Of a stretch of 42,756 nt of DNA, positions 19,984 to 31,000 are shown piece after piece; positions within the stretch are counted from its first letter, which is position 1, and the number at the start of each line of letters is the position of its first letter. The DNA comes from Candidatus Cryptobacteroides sp. (GTDB taxonomy: Bacteria > Bacteroidota > Bacteroidia > Bacteroidales > UBA932): positions 1-42,756 of the forward strand of contig JARIAS010000038.1 in NCBI GenBank assembly GCA_029257745.1. The letters are read 5' to 3'. The notes below the pieces were generated by a model. The model was not told the DNA's origin. It saw only the letters and a program-made list of their open reading frames with translations, and made no database searches. The position numbers and the translations under genes are program-made.

Positions 19984-21231
19984 ATGGAATATATAGATTT
20001 ATTTACTTTACAGAACAATATAAAAGAATTGGTATCAACTAATATGCCTTCAGGTATATGGTTAGTAGCAGAGATTCGTTCTTTACAGACTCGTTCTGGG
20101 CATTGTTATTTAGAATTATCACAAAGTGACGATAATGCTCAGGAAATTGCAAGGTTGAGGGCAATTATATGGCGTTCACGTTATCAGCTAATCTCTTCTT
20201 ATTTCAGGGCAAATACGGGCTCTGAGTTGTCCGAAGGAATGCAAATATTAGTCAGGGTAGATGTTAATTACAGTGAGTTGTACGGATTTTCTTTGATAAT
20301 TAATGAAATCAAGCCTGAATATAGTCTAGGGGAACAGGAAAGCAAAAGAACTAAGAATATAGAGCTACTTAATGCTGATGGCTTAATGCAAAGACAAAAA
20401 AGTCTTACATTATCTCTTTTGCCACGTACAATAGCCTTAATTTCCTCTGCTTCGGCTGCGGGATTGAGGGACTTTATACAGCATATTAACGAAAGTGTAT
20501 ATTCTTCATCATTGCAATTTGAGTTATTTGAGGCAGTGATGCAGGGCAAGGAATGTCCAAGTTCTGTTGTAGATGCTATTAATAGGGTTGAAGAGGCAAC
20601 AACTAAATTTGATTTAATATTTATTTTAAGAGGAGGCGGTTCAAAGCTAGACTTGGCAGCCTTTGATGATTATGAAATGTGTAAGAGAATAGCTCAAAGT
20701 CAGATTCCAGTAGTTACGGCAGTAGGGCATGATCAAGATTACCATATATGTGATATGATAGCATATGATTATTGTAAGACACCAACAGCTTTGGCTGACT
20801 ATGTCCTCTCAATGTATTATGCACAGGAGGAAAGACTATATCAATTACAGTCTAGATTGCATCAAGCTTGTATGGCTAAGATTGCTGTGGAGGAAGAAAA
20901 ACTTAATAGATTGTTGTCAAGTGTTAAATTTGCTTTTATTCTAAAGTTGAATAAAGAGGCAGAGAAACTTAATATGTTGCAGGCTAGATTAAAGAATATA
21001 TGTCTAAGTAGGATAAATTTAATGTTGTCAAAACTTGACTTATATGAGCATAAAATACATTCCGCTGACCCTCGTCAGATTATTCAAAGAGGCTATATTC
21101 TTGCCTTAGATGCAAGTGGAAAGGTGTTGAAAAGTTCAAAAAGCTTGGAAAAGGGGGATTCTGTAACTCTGTTATTTGATAAAGCTAAGATTGATTGTAT
21201 AATCCAAAATATAGAAGAAAATGGACAATAA
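19984..21231 (+). CDS. xseA: Exodeoxyribonuclease VII large subunit
   Basis: SGHCYLELSQ, IALISSASAAGLRDFIQHI, DLIFILRGGGSKLDLAAFDDYEM, VVTAVGHDQDYHICDMIA; start taken at ATG 19984. Confidence 0.95.
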   Translation: MEYIDLFTLQNNIKELVSTNMPSGIWLVAEIRSLQTRSGHCYLELSQSDDNAQEIARLRAIIWRSRYQLISSYFRANTGSELSEGMQILVRVDVNYSELYGFSLIINEIKPEYSLGEQESKRTKNIELLNADGLMQRQKSLTLSLLPRTIALISSASAAGLRDFIQHINESVYSSSLQFELFEAVMQGKECPSSVVDAINRVEEATTKFDLIFILRGGGSKLDLAAFDDYEMCKRIAQSQIPVVTAVGHDQDYHICDMIAYDYCKTPTALADYVLSMYYAQEERLYQLQSRLHQACMAKIAVEEEKLNRLLSSVKFAFILKLNKEAEKLNMLQARLKNICLSRINLMLSKLDLYEHKIHSADPRQIIQRGYILALDASGKVLKSSKSLEKGDSVTLLFDKAKIDCIIQNIEENGQ

Positions 21232-21409
21232 ATATGATTATGAAAAGGATATAAAGGCATTGGAAGCCTTGGTGAAAGAGGTGGAAGATCCCAGCACTTC
21301 TCTAGATGCCATAGATGATGCTATTAAAGAATCTGAGATATTAATTAAGAGGTGTAGAGAGTATCTAACAAAGACAAAGGAAAAATTAGAAGGTATTGAT
21401 GAATTATGA
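21221..21409 (+). CDS. xseB: Exodeoxyribonuclease VII small subunit
   Basis: 62 aa, overlaps xseA; LEALVKEVEDPSTSLDAIDDAIKESEILIKRCREYL. Confidence 0.9.
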   Translation: MDNKYDYEKDIKALEALVKEVEDPSTSLDAIDDAIKESEILIKRCREYLTKTKEKLEGIDEL

Positions 21410-23400
21410 TATATGAAAATGATTCATATTTAAAGCCTTATGAAGAGAAGATAAAGCTAAGGCTTAAAAGGATTGAGGATTTACGTAATAGCATCAGTTC
21501 TGGTGCATCTCTTTCGTCTGCGATAAATAATCATATGTACTATGGTTTGCATAAAGACGCTAAAGAATGGGTTTTTAGAGAGTATGCACCTAATGCAACA
21601 CGTATATATTTGATAGGAGATTTTAATAATTGGAAAAGAACTTCAGCATATCAGTTGCAAGCTTTGTCTGGTGGTGATTGGGAGTTGAGGCTTAGTGAAA
21701 GATTCTTGCATGAAGGGCAGCATTATAAAATATATATAGAATGGCCGGGAGGTGCAGCAACAAGGCTTCCAGCTTATTTAACTAGAGCTGTTCAAGATGA
21801 ATATACAAAGGACTTTACAGCTCAAGTAATTGATGACTCAAAACAGTATAAATGGAAATATTCTAGGGCAAGTCGTAAGGACAATCCTCTTATATATGAA
21901 TGTCATATAGGAATGTCTTCAGAGGAAGAGGAGGTGGCAAATTTTGATTATTTCAGAATAAATATTCTTCCTAAAGTTGCTAAATTAGGATATAATACGA
22001 TACAAATCATGGCCTTGCAGGAGCATCCTTACTATGGTTCTTTTGGTTATCAGGTGTCTAATTTCTTTGCCTTAAGTTCTCGTTTTGGCTCAATAGACTC
22101 CTTTAAAGCCTTGGTAGATGAAGCTCATCGTTTGGATATAGCTGTGGTTATGGATATAGTCCATTCTCATAGTGTCTCAAATGAAGCAGAGGGTTTGAGT
22201 CTATTTGATGGCAAGGACGACCTATATTTTTATAGTGGAGAAAAAGGTTATCATCCTGCTTGGGGATCTCGTTGTTTTAATTATTCTAAATCTCAGACAA
22301 TTTATTTTCTCTTATCTAATTGTAAATATTGGTTAGAGACCTTTAATCTAGATGGCTTTCGTTTTGATGGAGTGACTAGTATGCTTTATTGGGATCATGG
22401 TCTTGGTAAGGATTTTGTGGGATATGATAATTATTTTAATGAGGGGGTAGATGAGTCTGCAGTGGCCTATTTAGCACTAGCTAATATGTTGATAAAAGAG
22501 ATTTATCCAGATGCTATTACTATCGCAGAAGATGTAAGTGGTATGCCTGGATTGGCTACAAGCTTTGAGGAAGGTGGAATAGGCTTTGATTTTAGAATGG
22601 CAATGGGTGTCGCTGATCATTGGATAAAATGGATAAAGGAAAAGTCTGATGAACAGTGGAGTATGGGTGAGATTTATTATGAGTTAAGTAATAAAAGGGA
22701 GGATGAGAGAACGATAAGTTATGCGGAGTGTCATGATCAGGCTTTGGTGGGAGATAAGACTATTATCTTCAGATTGATAGATAAGGAGATGTATACAGCC
22801 ATGAATAAATCTTCCAACTCTTTGATAGTTGATAGGGGGGTAGCCTTACATAAAATGATAAGACTTTTGACCCTAGTATGTGCAGGAGATGGTTATCTGA
22901 ATTTTATGGGTAATGAATTTGGTCATCCTGAGTGGATAGATTTTCCTAGAGAGGGGAATAACTGGTCATATAAATATGCTCGTAGGCAATGGTCTTTAGC
23001 TGAACCTGACTACCTGAGATACAAATATCTGAGAGATTTTGATGAGGTTATGATTCAATTTTTTAGAACAAATAAGATCTTATCAGAAAAAGCAATATCA
23101 TTAAGGCTTGATGAACAAAAGCAGGTATTGATAATTGAACGTAAAAATTGTATATTTGTTTTCAATTTTAGCCCTAACAATTCTTATCAGGATTATGGCT
23201 TTAATGTGGCTGGTGGAGAGTATCATATGTGCTTTAATACCGATGAATCTCGCTTCGATGGATTTTCACGTTTGCAAGATGCAGAAGTGCATTATACGGT
23301 AGATGATATATTTGAACATGAGGATGCTGAAGCATCTCAGAGTTTATATCTTTATATTCCTAGTCGGTCAGCCTTAGTGTTAAAGAAAAAATTATTATAG
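21406..23400 (+). CDS. glgB: 1,4-alpha-glucan branching enzyme (GH13 with CBM48)
   Basis: EYAPNATRIYLIGDFNNW, VVMDIVHSH, FNLDGFRFDGVTSMLY, TIAEDVSGMPG, SYAECHDQ. Confidence 0.94.
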   Translation: MIYENDSYLKPYEEKIKLRLKRIEDLRNSISSGASLSSAINNHMYYGLHKDAKEWVFREYAPNATRIYLIGDFNNWKRTSAYQLQALSGGDWELRLSERFLHEGQHYKIYIEWPGGAATRLPAYLTRAVQDEYTKDFTAQVIDDSKQYKWKYSRASRKDNPLIYECHIGMSSEEEEVANFDYFRINILPKVAKLGYNTIQIMALQEHPYYGSFGYQVSNFFALSSRFGSIDSFKALVDEAHRLDIAVVMDIVHSHSVSNEAEGLSLFDGKDDLYFYSGEKGYHPAWGSRCFNYSKSQTIYFLLSNCKYWLETFNLDGFRFDGVTSMLYWDHGLGKDFVGYDNYFNEGVDESAVAYLALANMLIKEIYPDAITIAEDVSGMPGLATSFEEGGIGFDFRMAMGVADHWIKWIKEKSDEQWSMGEIYYELSNKREDERTISYAECHDQALVGDKTIIFRLIDKEMYTAMNKSSNSLIVDRGVALHKMIRLLTLVCAGDGYLNFMGNEFGHPEWIDFPREGNNWSYKYARRQWSLAEPDYLRYKYLRDFDEVMIQFFRTNKILSEKAISLRLDEQKQVLIIERKNCIFVFNFSPNNSYQDYGFNVAGGEYHMCFNTDESRFDGFSRLQDAEVHYTVDDIFEHEDAEASQSLYLYIPSRSALVLKKKLL

Positions 23401-23417
23401 CCTAAAATAAATTGAGT

Positions 23418-25352
23418 ATGGCATTTATTAAATTCAACAAAGACGAACTAGTTAATCTGTCTTACTCTCTGAAAAGAGAAATTATTAGTGCTAATAAAAC
23501 AGGTGCTTATTGTAATACAAGTATAGTATGTTGTAATACAAGAAAATATCATGCTTTATTGGCATTGCCTGTAGATGAGTTCTTGGGCGAGCAACATGTG
23601 CTATTATCTTCCATAGATGAAAGTATTTTAGTGGAGGGTAAACAATTTAATTTAGGTATTCATCGTTATGGTGATGTTTATGAGCCTAGAGGTCACAAAT
23701 ATATAGTGGATTTTGAGGCAGATCCTCTTCCACGAGTTACCTATAAAGTGGGTGATGTTAAGATATCTAAAACTTTAGTCTTAGCAGAAAATAAAGATCA
23801 ACTGCTTATAAGATATACGGTACATAGTTCACCCTCAAAAATAAGCCTATCCTTAAAGCCATTTTTAGCCTTTAGAAATATTCATTCTCTTACAAAAGAG
23901 AATAATATAGCAGACACAAATTTTGCTTCAGCTGTAAATGGTCGATCTTATTGTATGTATGCAGGTTTTCCACGTTTATTCCTTCAATTAAATAAGGCTT
24001 CAGGCTTGTCCATAGATGATGAAGGTCATTGGTATAAGGGTTTGACATATTCAGATGAGCAAAGAAGGGGTTTTGAATCTGTAGAAGATTTATATGTCCC
24101 AGCTGTCTTTAATATAGAACTGAAAGAAGGTGAGAGTCTTATCTTTTCTGCATCTACTCAGGAAGAAAAGCCTGTTAGTATGAAAAGGACTTTTAATCTT
24201 GAAGAAAAGAAGTCTATGGAAATTAAGGATTATGAGCAGCAATTATTACATTGTGCTGACCTTTTAGTCAGGGATAGGAATGCTCATAAGATGATAAATT
24301 CTGGTTTTTCTTGGTTATATCCTGGTCAGATGCGTGCTACTCTATATTCTTTGACAGGACTTACTCTATATGCTAATGGGGATAAAAAACTTTTTGAAGA
24401 GATACTTGACAATCTGATTGCCGATAATCAAGAGCGTTTCTTCCGTAAGACAAAGCATGTAGAGGCACCATTACGCCTTGCTGATGTATTGCAAGAATAT
24501 ATAGCTTTTGGTGCTAAAGCAAAAAGTGTTTGGAATAAGTATGGAGATACAGTTAAGAAAGTAATTGAAAGTTATGCTCCTGCTAAAAGAGAAGAGATTT
24601 CTCTGCAACCTAATGGCTTGTTATGGGCTCAAAAAGATGGTATAGCACTTTCTTGGATGGATGCTTATATAGATGGAAGACCTGTTACTGCTAGGGAGGG
24701 CTTTCAAGTAGAGACTAATGCTTTTTGGTATAATAGTTTGTGTTTTGCCATAGATATGGAGAAAAAGTATGGACAAAAAGATTCTCCTTTTGTCTTAGAG
24801 TGGTCTTATATAAGGGATTTGGCAAAAGAAAATTATCAAAAGGTATTTTGGAATGATAATTATGGATATTTAGCTGATTATGTAGATACTCAAGGCCAAC
24901 ATATGGAGGTTCGCCCTAACATGCTATTCCCTGTTTGGCTTAAGAATAGTCCAATAGATGATTTTTGTGCAAGCTCAGTTGTCAATGTTATAAGTAGGGA
25001 ATTATTGACAAAAAGAGGTTTGAGGACCTTATCGCCTAGAAACTCAGAGTATAGAGGAGTGTATGAAGGGACCCAAAAAGAGAGGGATTTGGCATATCAT
25101 CAAGGTTCTACCAGACCATATCTTTTGTATCCTTATGTTGATACTTGTTTTCGTATGATGGGCAAAGCCTTTGTGAAAAAAGCAGAGTGGTTGGTTGAAG
25201 GCTTTTATGATGACCTTAATAAACATGGAATTGGAGCTTTTGCAGAGATATATGACGGAGACCCGCCTCATGAAGCCCATGGTGCTATATCCTCAGCAAT
25301 GAGTACTGCAGCATTATTGGCAGTAAACTATCTTATTAAACAATATAAGTAA
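23418..25352 (+). CDS. Glycogen debranching enzyme (GH133, amylo-alpha-1,6-glucosidase-like)
   Basis: CNTRKYHALLALP, LSWMDAYIDGRPVTAREGFQVETNAFWYN, RPNMLFPV, YHQGSTRPYL. Confidence 0.92.
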   Translation: MAFIKFNKDELVNLSYSLKREIISANKTGAYCNTSIVCCNTRKYHALLALPVDEFLGEQHVLLSSIDESILVEGKQFNLGIHRYGDVYEPRGHKYIVDFEADPLPRVTYKVGDVKISKTLVLAENKDQLLIRYTVHSSPSKISLSLKPFLAFRNIHSLTKENNIADTNFASAVNGRSYCMYAGFPRLFLQLNKASGLSIDDEGHWYKGLTYSDEQRRGFESVEDLYVPAVFNIELKEGESLIFSASTQEEKPVSMKRTFNLEEKKSMEIKDYEQQLLHCADLLVRDRNAHKMINSGFSWLYPGQMRATLYSLTGLTLYANGDKKLFEEILDNLIADNQERFFRKTKHVEAPLRLADVLQEYIAFGAKAKSVWNKYGDTVKKVIESYAPAKREEISLQPNGLLWAQKDGIALSWMDAYIDGRPVTAREGFQVETNAFWYNSLCFAIDMEKKYGQKDSPFVLEWSYIRDLAKENYQKVFWNDNYGYLADYVDTQGQHMEVRPNMLFPVWLKNSPIDDFCASSVVNVISRELLTKRGLRTLSPRNSEYRGVYEGTQKERDLAYHQGSTRPYLLYPYVDTCFRMMGKAFVKKAEWLVEGFYDDLNKHGIGAFAEIYDGDPPHEAHGAISSAMSTAALLAVNYLIKQYK

Positions 25353-25362
25353 CTTGTAGCTT

Positions 25363-26655
25363 ATGAAGGTATTAATGTTTGGATGGGAATTTCCCCCACA
25401 TATAGCAGGTGGATTAGGAACAGCTTGTTATGGTATAGTTAAAGGATTGGCATACAATGGTGTAGAAACCTTATTTGTCATGCCCTCTGCTTCTGGAGAT
25501 GAAGATCAGAGTTCTGCTAGGATAATAAATGCTAGTGATGTAGCTGTTGATTTTTTGGAAGAATTAAATCCCAATACTTTTCTGGAGAAGGTTCAGTTTT
25601 TACACATAGGCACAAATATGTTACCATATCTTGACCCACAGGATTTTCACGAACTTGTAGAAACAGAAAGGAAACGTCAAGTTAGAGATTTTAAATTGAA
25701 CTATGGTCAGAAATATAAATTCTCTGGAAAATATGGCTCAAATCTTTTGGAAGAAGTTGCAAGGTATGCTATGGTTGCAGGTACTATTGCCTTGCAACAT
25801 AAGAATGAGGTAGATGTTATTCATGCTCATGACTGGCTTACATACCCCGCAGGAATAGCTGCAAAACAAGTGATTAATAAGCCTTTAGTAGTCCATGTTC
25901 ATGCAACATCCTTTGATAGAAGCAGTGATAATAATATTGATACAAGGGTCTATGATATTGAAAAGCGTGGAATGGAAGCTGCTGATAAGGTTATTACTGT
26001 TAGTGATTTGACACGAAATATCGTAATCAATAAATATGGCATAAATCCCGATAAAGTGGTCACTGTGCATAATGCGGTCGATTTTAGTTCCAGGGATGAG
26101 ATGCAAGTTGAAAGGGCTTTAAAAGAGAAGATTGTAACATTTTTAGGAAGAATTACCTTTCAAAAAGGTCCAGAGTATTTTATTGATGCTGCAGCTAAGG
26201 TGCTCAAACGTTGTCATAATGTGAGATTCGTTATGGCTGGTAGTGGTGATATGATGAATAGGGCAATACGTCATGTTGCCCGACTAGGTATATCTGATAA
26301 ATTTCATTTTACAGGCTTTTTGAGAGGTAGCGATGTACAGAAGATGTTTGCTCTTTCTGATGTCTATGTTATGCCTTCTGTGTCAGAGCCTTTTGGTATA
26401 TCCCCATTGGAAGCTATGAGGAGTAATGTCCCTTCTGTTATATCAAAGCAGTCTGGTGCTGCAGAGGTTCTAAAGTACGCATTCAAGGTGGATTTCTGGG
26501 ATGTTGATACAATGGCAGATCAGATATATGCCTTACTAAATTACTCTGCATTATCTCATTTTGCGGCCAACCAAGGCTATGATGAGGTTAATTCCCTAAA
26601 ATGGAATAATGCAACCTTAAAAATGAAACAAATTTACGAAACCTTGATTAAATAA
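25363..26655 (+). CDS. Glycosyltransferase family 4 (GT4)
   Basis: MFGWEFPPHIAGGLGTACYGIVKGL, HAHDWLTYPAGI, FLGRITFQKGPEYFIDAA, MPSVSEPFGISPLEAM. Confidence 0.93.
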   Translation: MKVLMFGWEFPPHIAGGLGTACYGIVKGLAYNGVETLFVMPSASGDEDQSSARIINASDVAVDFLEELNPNTFLEKVQFLHIGTNMLPYLDPQDFHELVETERKRQVRDFKLNYGQKYKFSGKYGSNLLEEVARYAMVAGTIALQHKNEVDVIHAHDWLTYPAGIAAKQVINKPLVVHVHATSFDRSSDNNIDTRVYDIEKRGMEAADKVITVSDLTRNIVINKYGINPDKVVTVHNAVDFSSRDEMQVERALKEKIVTFLGRITFQKGPEYFIDAAAKVLKRCHNVRFVMAGSGDMMNRAIRHVARLGISDKFHFTGFLRGSDVQKMFALSDVYVMPSVSEPFGISPLEAMRSNVPSVISKQSGAAEVLKYAFKVDFWDVDTMADQIYALLNYSALSHFAANQGYDEVNSLKWNNATLKMKQIYETLIK

Positions 26656-26662
26656 CTCTATT

Positions 26663-28045
26663 ATGTCTAAAAGTATTTGCTTATATTTCCAAATTCATCA
26701 GCCTGCAAGATTAAGGCTTTATAGATTTTTCGACATAGGTAAAGATTCTCATTATTATGATGACTTCGCAAATAGAACGATTCTTAAGAGAGTTGTGCAA
26801 AGATGCTATCTACCTATGAATGAACTTCTTTATGAGATGTTACAAAAATATAAAGGAGCATTTAAGCTATCTTTCTCAATATCTGGTTCTGCTTTAAGTC
26901 AGTTTGAAAGATATGCACCAGAAGTCTTGTCTAGTTTTAAAAAATTAGCAGATACCGGTTATGTGGAGTTCTTAGCAGAAACATATAATCACTCTCTTGC
27001 TTCATTGGCTTCTGATATAGAGTTTGATAATCAAGTTCGTAAACATAAAGAGGCAATAGAAAATTATTTTGGTGTGACACCAAGGACATTTAGGAATACA
27101 GAGCTTATATATAGTAATTCGATAGGTGCTAGTGTTTATAAAATGGGCTTTAAGTCTATTTTGACAGAAGGGGCTAGGCATATAATGGCATGGAGAAGTC
27201 CTAATTATTTGTATTTTAATCCACAGAGTCCAAAGCAGACAGTGTTTTTGCGTAACTATCAGTTAAGCGATGATATAGCATTTAGATTTTCAGATAAAAA
27301 TTGGGCTGATTGGCCTTTGACAGGAGAAAAGTATCTTGATTGGTTAAAGGATGCAGTGAAAGATGGTGGGGATACCATTAATCTTTTTATGGATTATGAA
27401 ACATTTGGTGAGCACCAGGCAGAATCGAGTGGTATCTTTGATTTTATGAGATATTTTCCTGAAGTTGTTATCAATGATGGAAGTTTTAGTTTTAATACTC
27501 CTTCTGAAATAGCTAAGATGTATAATCCTATTGCAGAGATAGATGTACCACAGACTATCTCTTGGGCAGATGAAGAGAGGGATGTTACAGCATGGCTTGG
27601 TAATGAGTTGCAACAAGATGCCTTCAATAAGTTATACGCACAATATGAAAAGCTTGCACTCTTAGGTGATTCTGCTCTTTGGGAAGATTTTGGTCATCTT
27701 CAAGAAAGTGATCATTTCTATTATATGTGTACAAAATTCTTTTCTGATGGTGAGGTTCATAAGTATTTTAATCCTTATGATACACCTTATGAAGCATTTA
27801 TTAATTATATGAATGTCTTAAGTGATTTTATTCTTCGTATAAATGATGAAATATCACTTTTAGATACTAAATTTGCAGTCGAAAAGAAAGATGTCGTTGT
27901 TCAAACTGTAGAGAAAACAGTAAAAAGTGCTGTAAAAAAGACTAGAACAACAGCAACAAAAAAGACGGCAGCTAAGAAGCCAAAGCTTGTGGCTGAAAAG
28001 AAAGTTAGTAGTAAGAAGATAAAAAAAACAGAAAAGGCTAAATAA
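26663..28045 (+). CDS. GH57 alpha-amylase-type enzyme with Lys-rich C-terminal tail
   Basis: ICLYFQIHQPARLRLYRFFDIG, FRNTELIYSNSIG, LTEGARHIMAW, MDYETFGEHQ; 54-aa tail containing 19 Lys. Confidence 0.92.
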   Translation: MSKSICLYFQIHQPARLRLYRFFDIGKDSHYYDDFANRTILKRVVQRCYLPMNELLYEMLQKYKGAFKLSFSISGSALSQFERYAPEVLSSFKKLADTGYVEFLAETYNHSLASLASDIEFDNQVRKHKEAIENYFGVTPRTFRNTELIYSNSIGASVYKMGFKSILTEGARHIMAWRSPNYLYFNPQSPKQTVFLRNYQLSDDIAFRFSDKNWADWPLTGEKYLDWLKDAVKDGGDTINLFMDYETFGEHQAESSGIFDFMRYFPEVVINDGSFSFNTPSEIAKMYNPIAEIDVPQTISWADEERDVTAWLGNELQQDAFNKLYAQYEKLALLGDSALWEDFGHLQESDHFYYMCTKFFSDGEVHKYFNPYDTPYEAFINYMNVLSDFILRINDEISLLDTKFAVEKKDVVVQTVEKTVKSAVKKTRTTATKKTAAKKPKLVAEKKVSSKKIKKTEKAK

Positions 28046-28085
28046 GTACAGCACTGTTAGTTTTATCTGTATATAAACAAATAAA

Positions 28086-31000
28086 ATGACAAAAGAAGTA
28101 ATTAACAATTTGGATTATCTCTTTGAAGTAAGTTGGGAGGTTTGTAATAAGGTAGGGGGAATTTATACTGTAATAGCTAGTAAGTCTCTTTTTTTACAAT
28201 CTCAATTAAAGAAACATCATATATTTATAGGTCCTGATGTATGGATGGATACAGAGGCTAATCCAGATTTTGTAGAGGATTTTAATCTTTATCGTTCTTG
28301 GAAGGCAGAGGCTGCACAAGAGGGTTTACGAATAAGGATAGGTCGCTGGCAGATACCAGGTGAGCCGATAGCTATTCTTGTAGATTTTAAACAATTTTTA
28401 AGTTCTAAGAATGATGTATTGGCAAAGTTATGGGAAGGCTATGGCGTAGATTCTCTATCTGGTAATTGGGACTATGTGGAATCTGCACTATTTGGCTATG
28501 TGTCTGCAAGATTGATAGAAAGTTTTTATAATTTTTATCTATCTAGTTCAGATAGGGTTATTGCACAATTCCATGAGTGGCAGACAGGTGCAGGTGTTTT
28601 ACGTTTAAAATCTTCAAACCTGCCTATCGCTACAGTGTTTACTACTCATGCTACAGTTATAGGACGTTGCCTTGCTGGTAATAATTTCCCTTTATATGAC
28701 AGTTTAGAATCTTATAATGCTGATGAGATGGCAGCACGTTTCAATGTTGTTGCGATGCACTCATTAGAGAAAAAGTCTGCACAAAATGCAACTGTATTTA
28801 CAACTGTAAGTGATATTACTGCAAAGGAATGTAAGCAATTCTTAGGTAGAGAGGTTGATATAGTTACTCCAAACGGCTTTGAAGATGTTTTTACTCCACA
28901 GTCTGATAATGAGTATAATAAAAAGTTTAATGAAGCAAGACAAAAGTTATTGCAAGTAGCCTCTGCTATGTCTCAAGAGGATTTTCCAAGTGATAGTCTT
29001 ATAATAGGAATAGGGGGTAGATATGAGTATAGGAATAAGGGGATAGACTTATTCTTGGATGCCTTATCTAGTATTCAAAATTCTGCTTATTCCGGGAAGA
29101 AAATACTAGCTTTTATTATGATACCTTCTGGTCATAGTGGTCCAGATAAGGCTTTACAGGCAAAATTGAATCACAATGAAGGCGGATACACAACACAGCT
29201 TTCTCATTATCTTAGCTATCCAGATAATGACCAGATTACAAGGAGATTAACCGAATTATCTTTATTAAATGATAAGTCTTCAAATGTAAGGCTATATTTT
29301 GTCCCATCTTATCTTAATGGAAATGATGGAATTTTTGACATGCCTTATTATGATATGTTAATAGGCTTGGATTTGGCTCTGTTTCCATCATATTATGAAC
29401 CATGGGGTTATACCCCATTAGAGGCACTTGCTTTTAGTGTACCAACACTTACAACAACATTGGCAGGCTTTGGCCTTTGGGTTAATGATTATTATAAAGA
29501 TTTGCACCCAGGTATTACAGTAGTAGAAAGAAATGATAGTAATTATTTAGAGCTTAAGCAGGCATTGTATGATAGAATTATAGAGATTGCCAATCTTGAT
29601 GCCGAGGCATTGAATTATTACAGAAAGAATGCTAAAGAGGTGTCCTCTATAGCATTATGGAATACGCAGATAAAGTATTATAAGGAGGCTTATACGCAGG
29701 CCTTAGATAAAATATTGGAAAAGAGGATTTCTTTTCAGAAAACAAGTGTAAATAAAACAATGAAGTACGATAATATTGAAATAAACGCTCCGTCATGGAA
29801 GAGTGTTATGGTGACTAGAAGGTTACCTGAAGAATTAGCAGATTTAGAAAAACTTTCTAAAAATCTTTGGTGGTGTTGGAATGAGGATGCAAAAGCCTTG
29901 TTTAAGTCTATTGACCCAGAAGTTTGGCATAGTTCATCACATAACCCCTTAGAGGTGTTAGATAGGGTTAATTTAAAGAAATTCAATGAATTAGCTAAAG
30001 ATAAAGACTTCCTTTCAAGGCTAGCTGATGTAATGAAAGATTTTAATGCCTATATGGCTCTTAAGTCTGAAAGAACCTCACCTTCTGTCGCATATTTTTG
30101 TATGGAATATGGTTTGGATACTTCGTTGAAAATCTATTCAGGTGGTTTAGGTATATTGGCTGGAGATTATCTTAAGGAAACTAGTGACATGAATGTTAAT
30201 TTGGTTGCAGTCGGTTTTCTATATAGATATGGTTATTTTAATCAAGTACTTTCGTCTCATGGCGATCAGATTGCAAATTATGACGCCCAAGATTTTTCTA
30301 GGTTACCTATTGAGCCTGTTAAAGATGAAAATGGAGAATGGCTTACTACTACAATCGCATTCCCAGGAAGAACTTTAAGTGCTAGAATATGGAAAGTTGC
30401 AGTAGGAAGGACAGATCTATATTTGTTAGATACAGACTATGAAGCCAATTTAGCTGAAGATAGGCAGATAACATACCATCTATATGGTGGAGATTGGGAA
30501 AATAGGTTGAAACAAGAATTGCTACTTGGTGTAGGTGGTATTAGGGCTCTAAGAAGTTTGGGTATAAATCCTCAGGTATATCACTGTAATGAAGGTCATG
30601 CTGCCTTTATAGGATTAGAAAGATTAAGAGAGTATGTTCAAAATGAAAAACTGTCTTTCAATCAAGCTATGGAAGTTGTAAGAGCTTCTTCATTATTTAC
30701 TACACATACTCCAGTTCCAGCTGGTCATGATGCCTTTGAAGAGGGCTTATTAAGACAATATATAGGACATTATCCAGAGAGATTGCAAATTGATTGGGAA
30801 ACTATGATGTCTTTAGGTAAGCTAAATGCCAGAGATGTTAATGAGAAGTTCTCAATGAGTATATTAGCAACAAATATATCACAAAATGTTAATGGTGTAT
30901 CTATGTTGCATGGTAAGGTAAGTCAGGAGATATTAGCAAATATGTACAAGGGATACCTTCCTGAGGAGTTGCATATTAGCTATGTTACAAATGGTGTACA

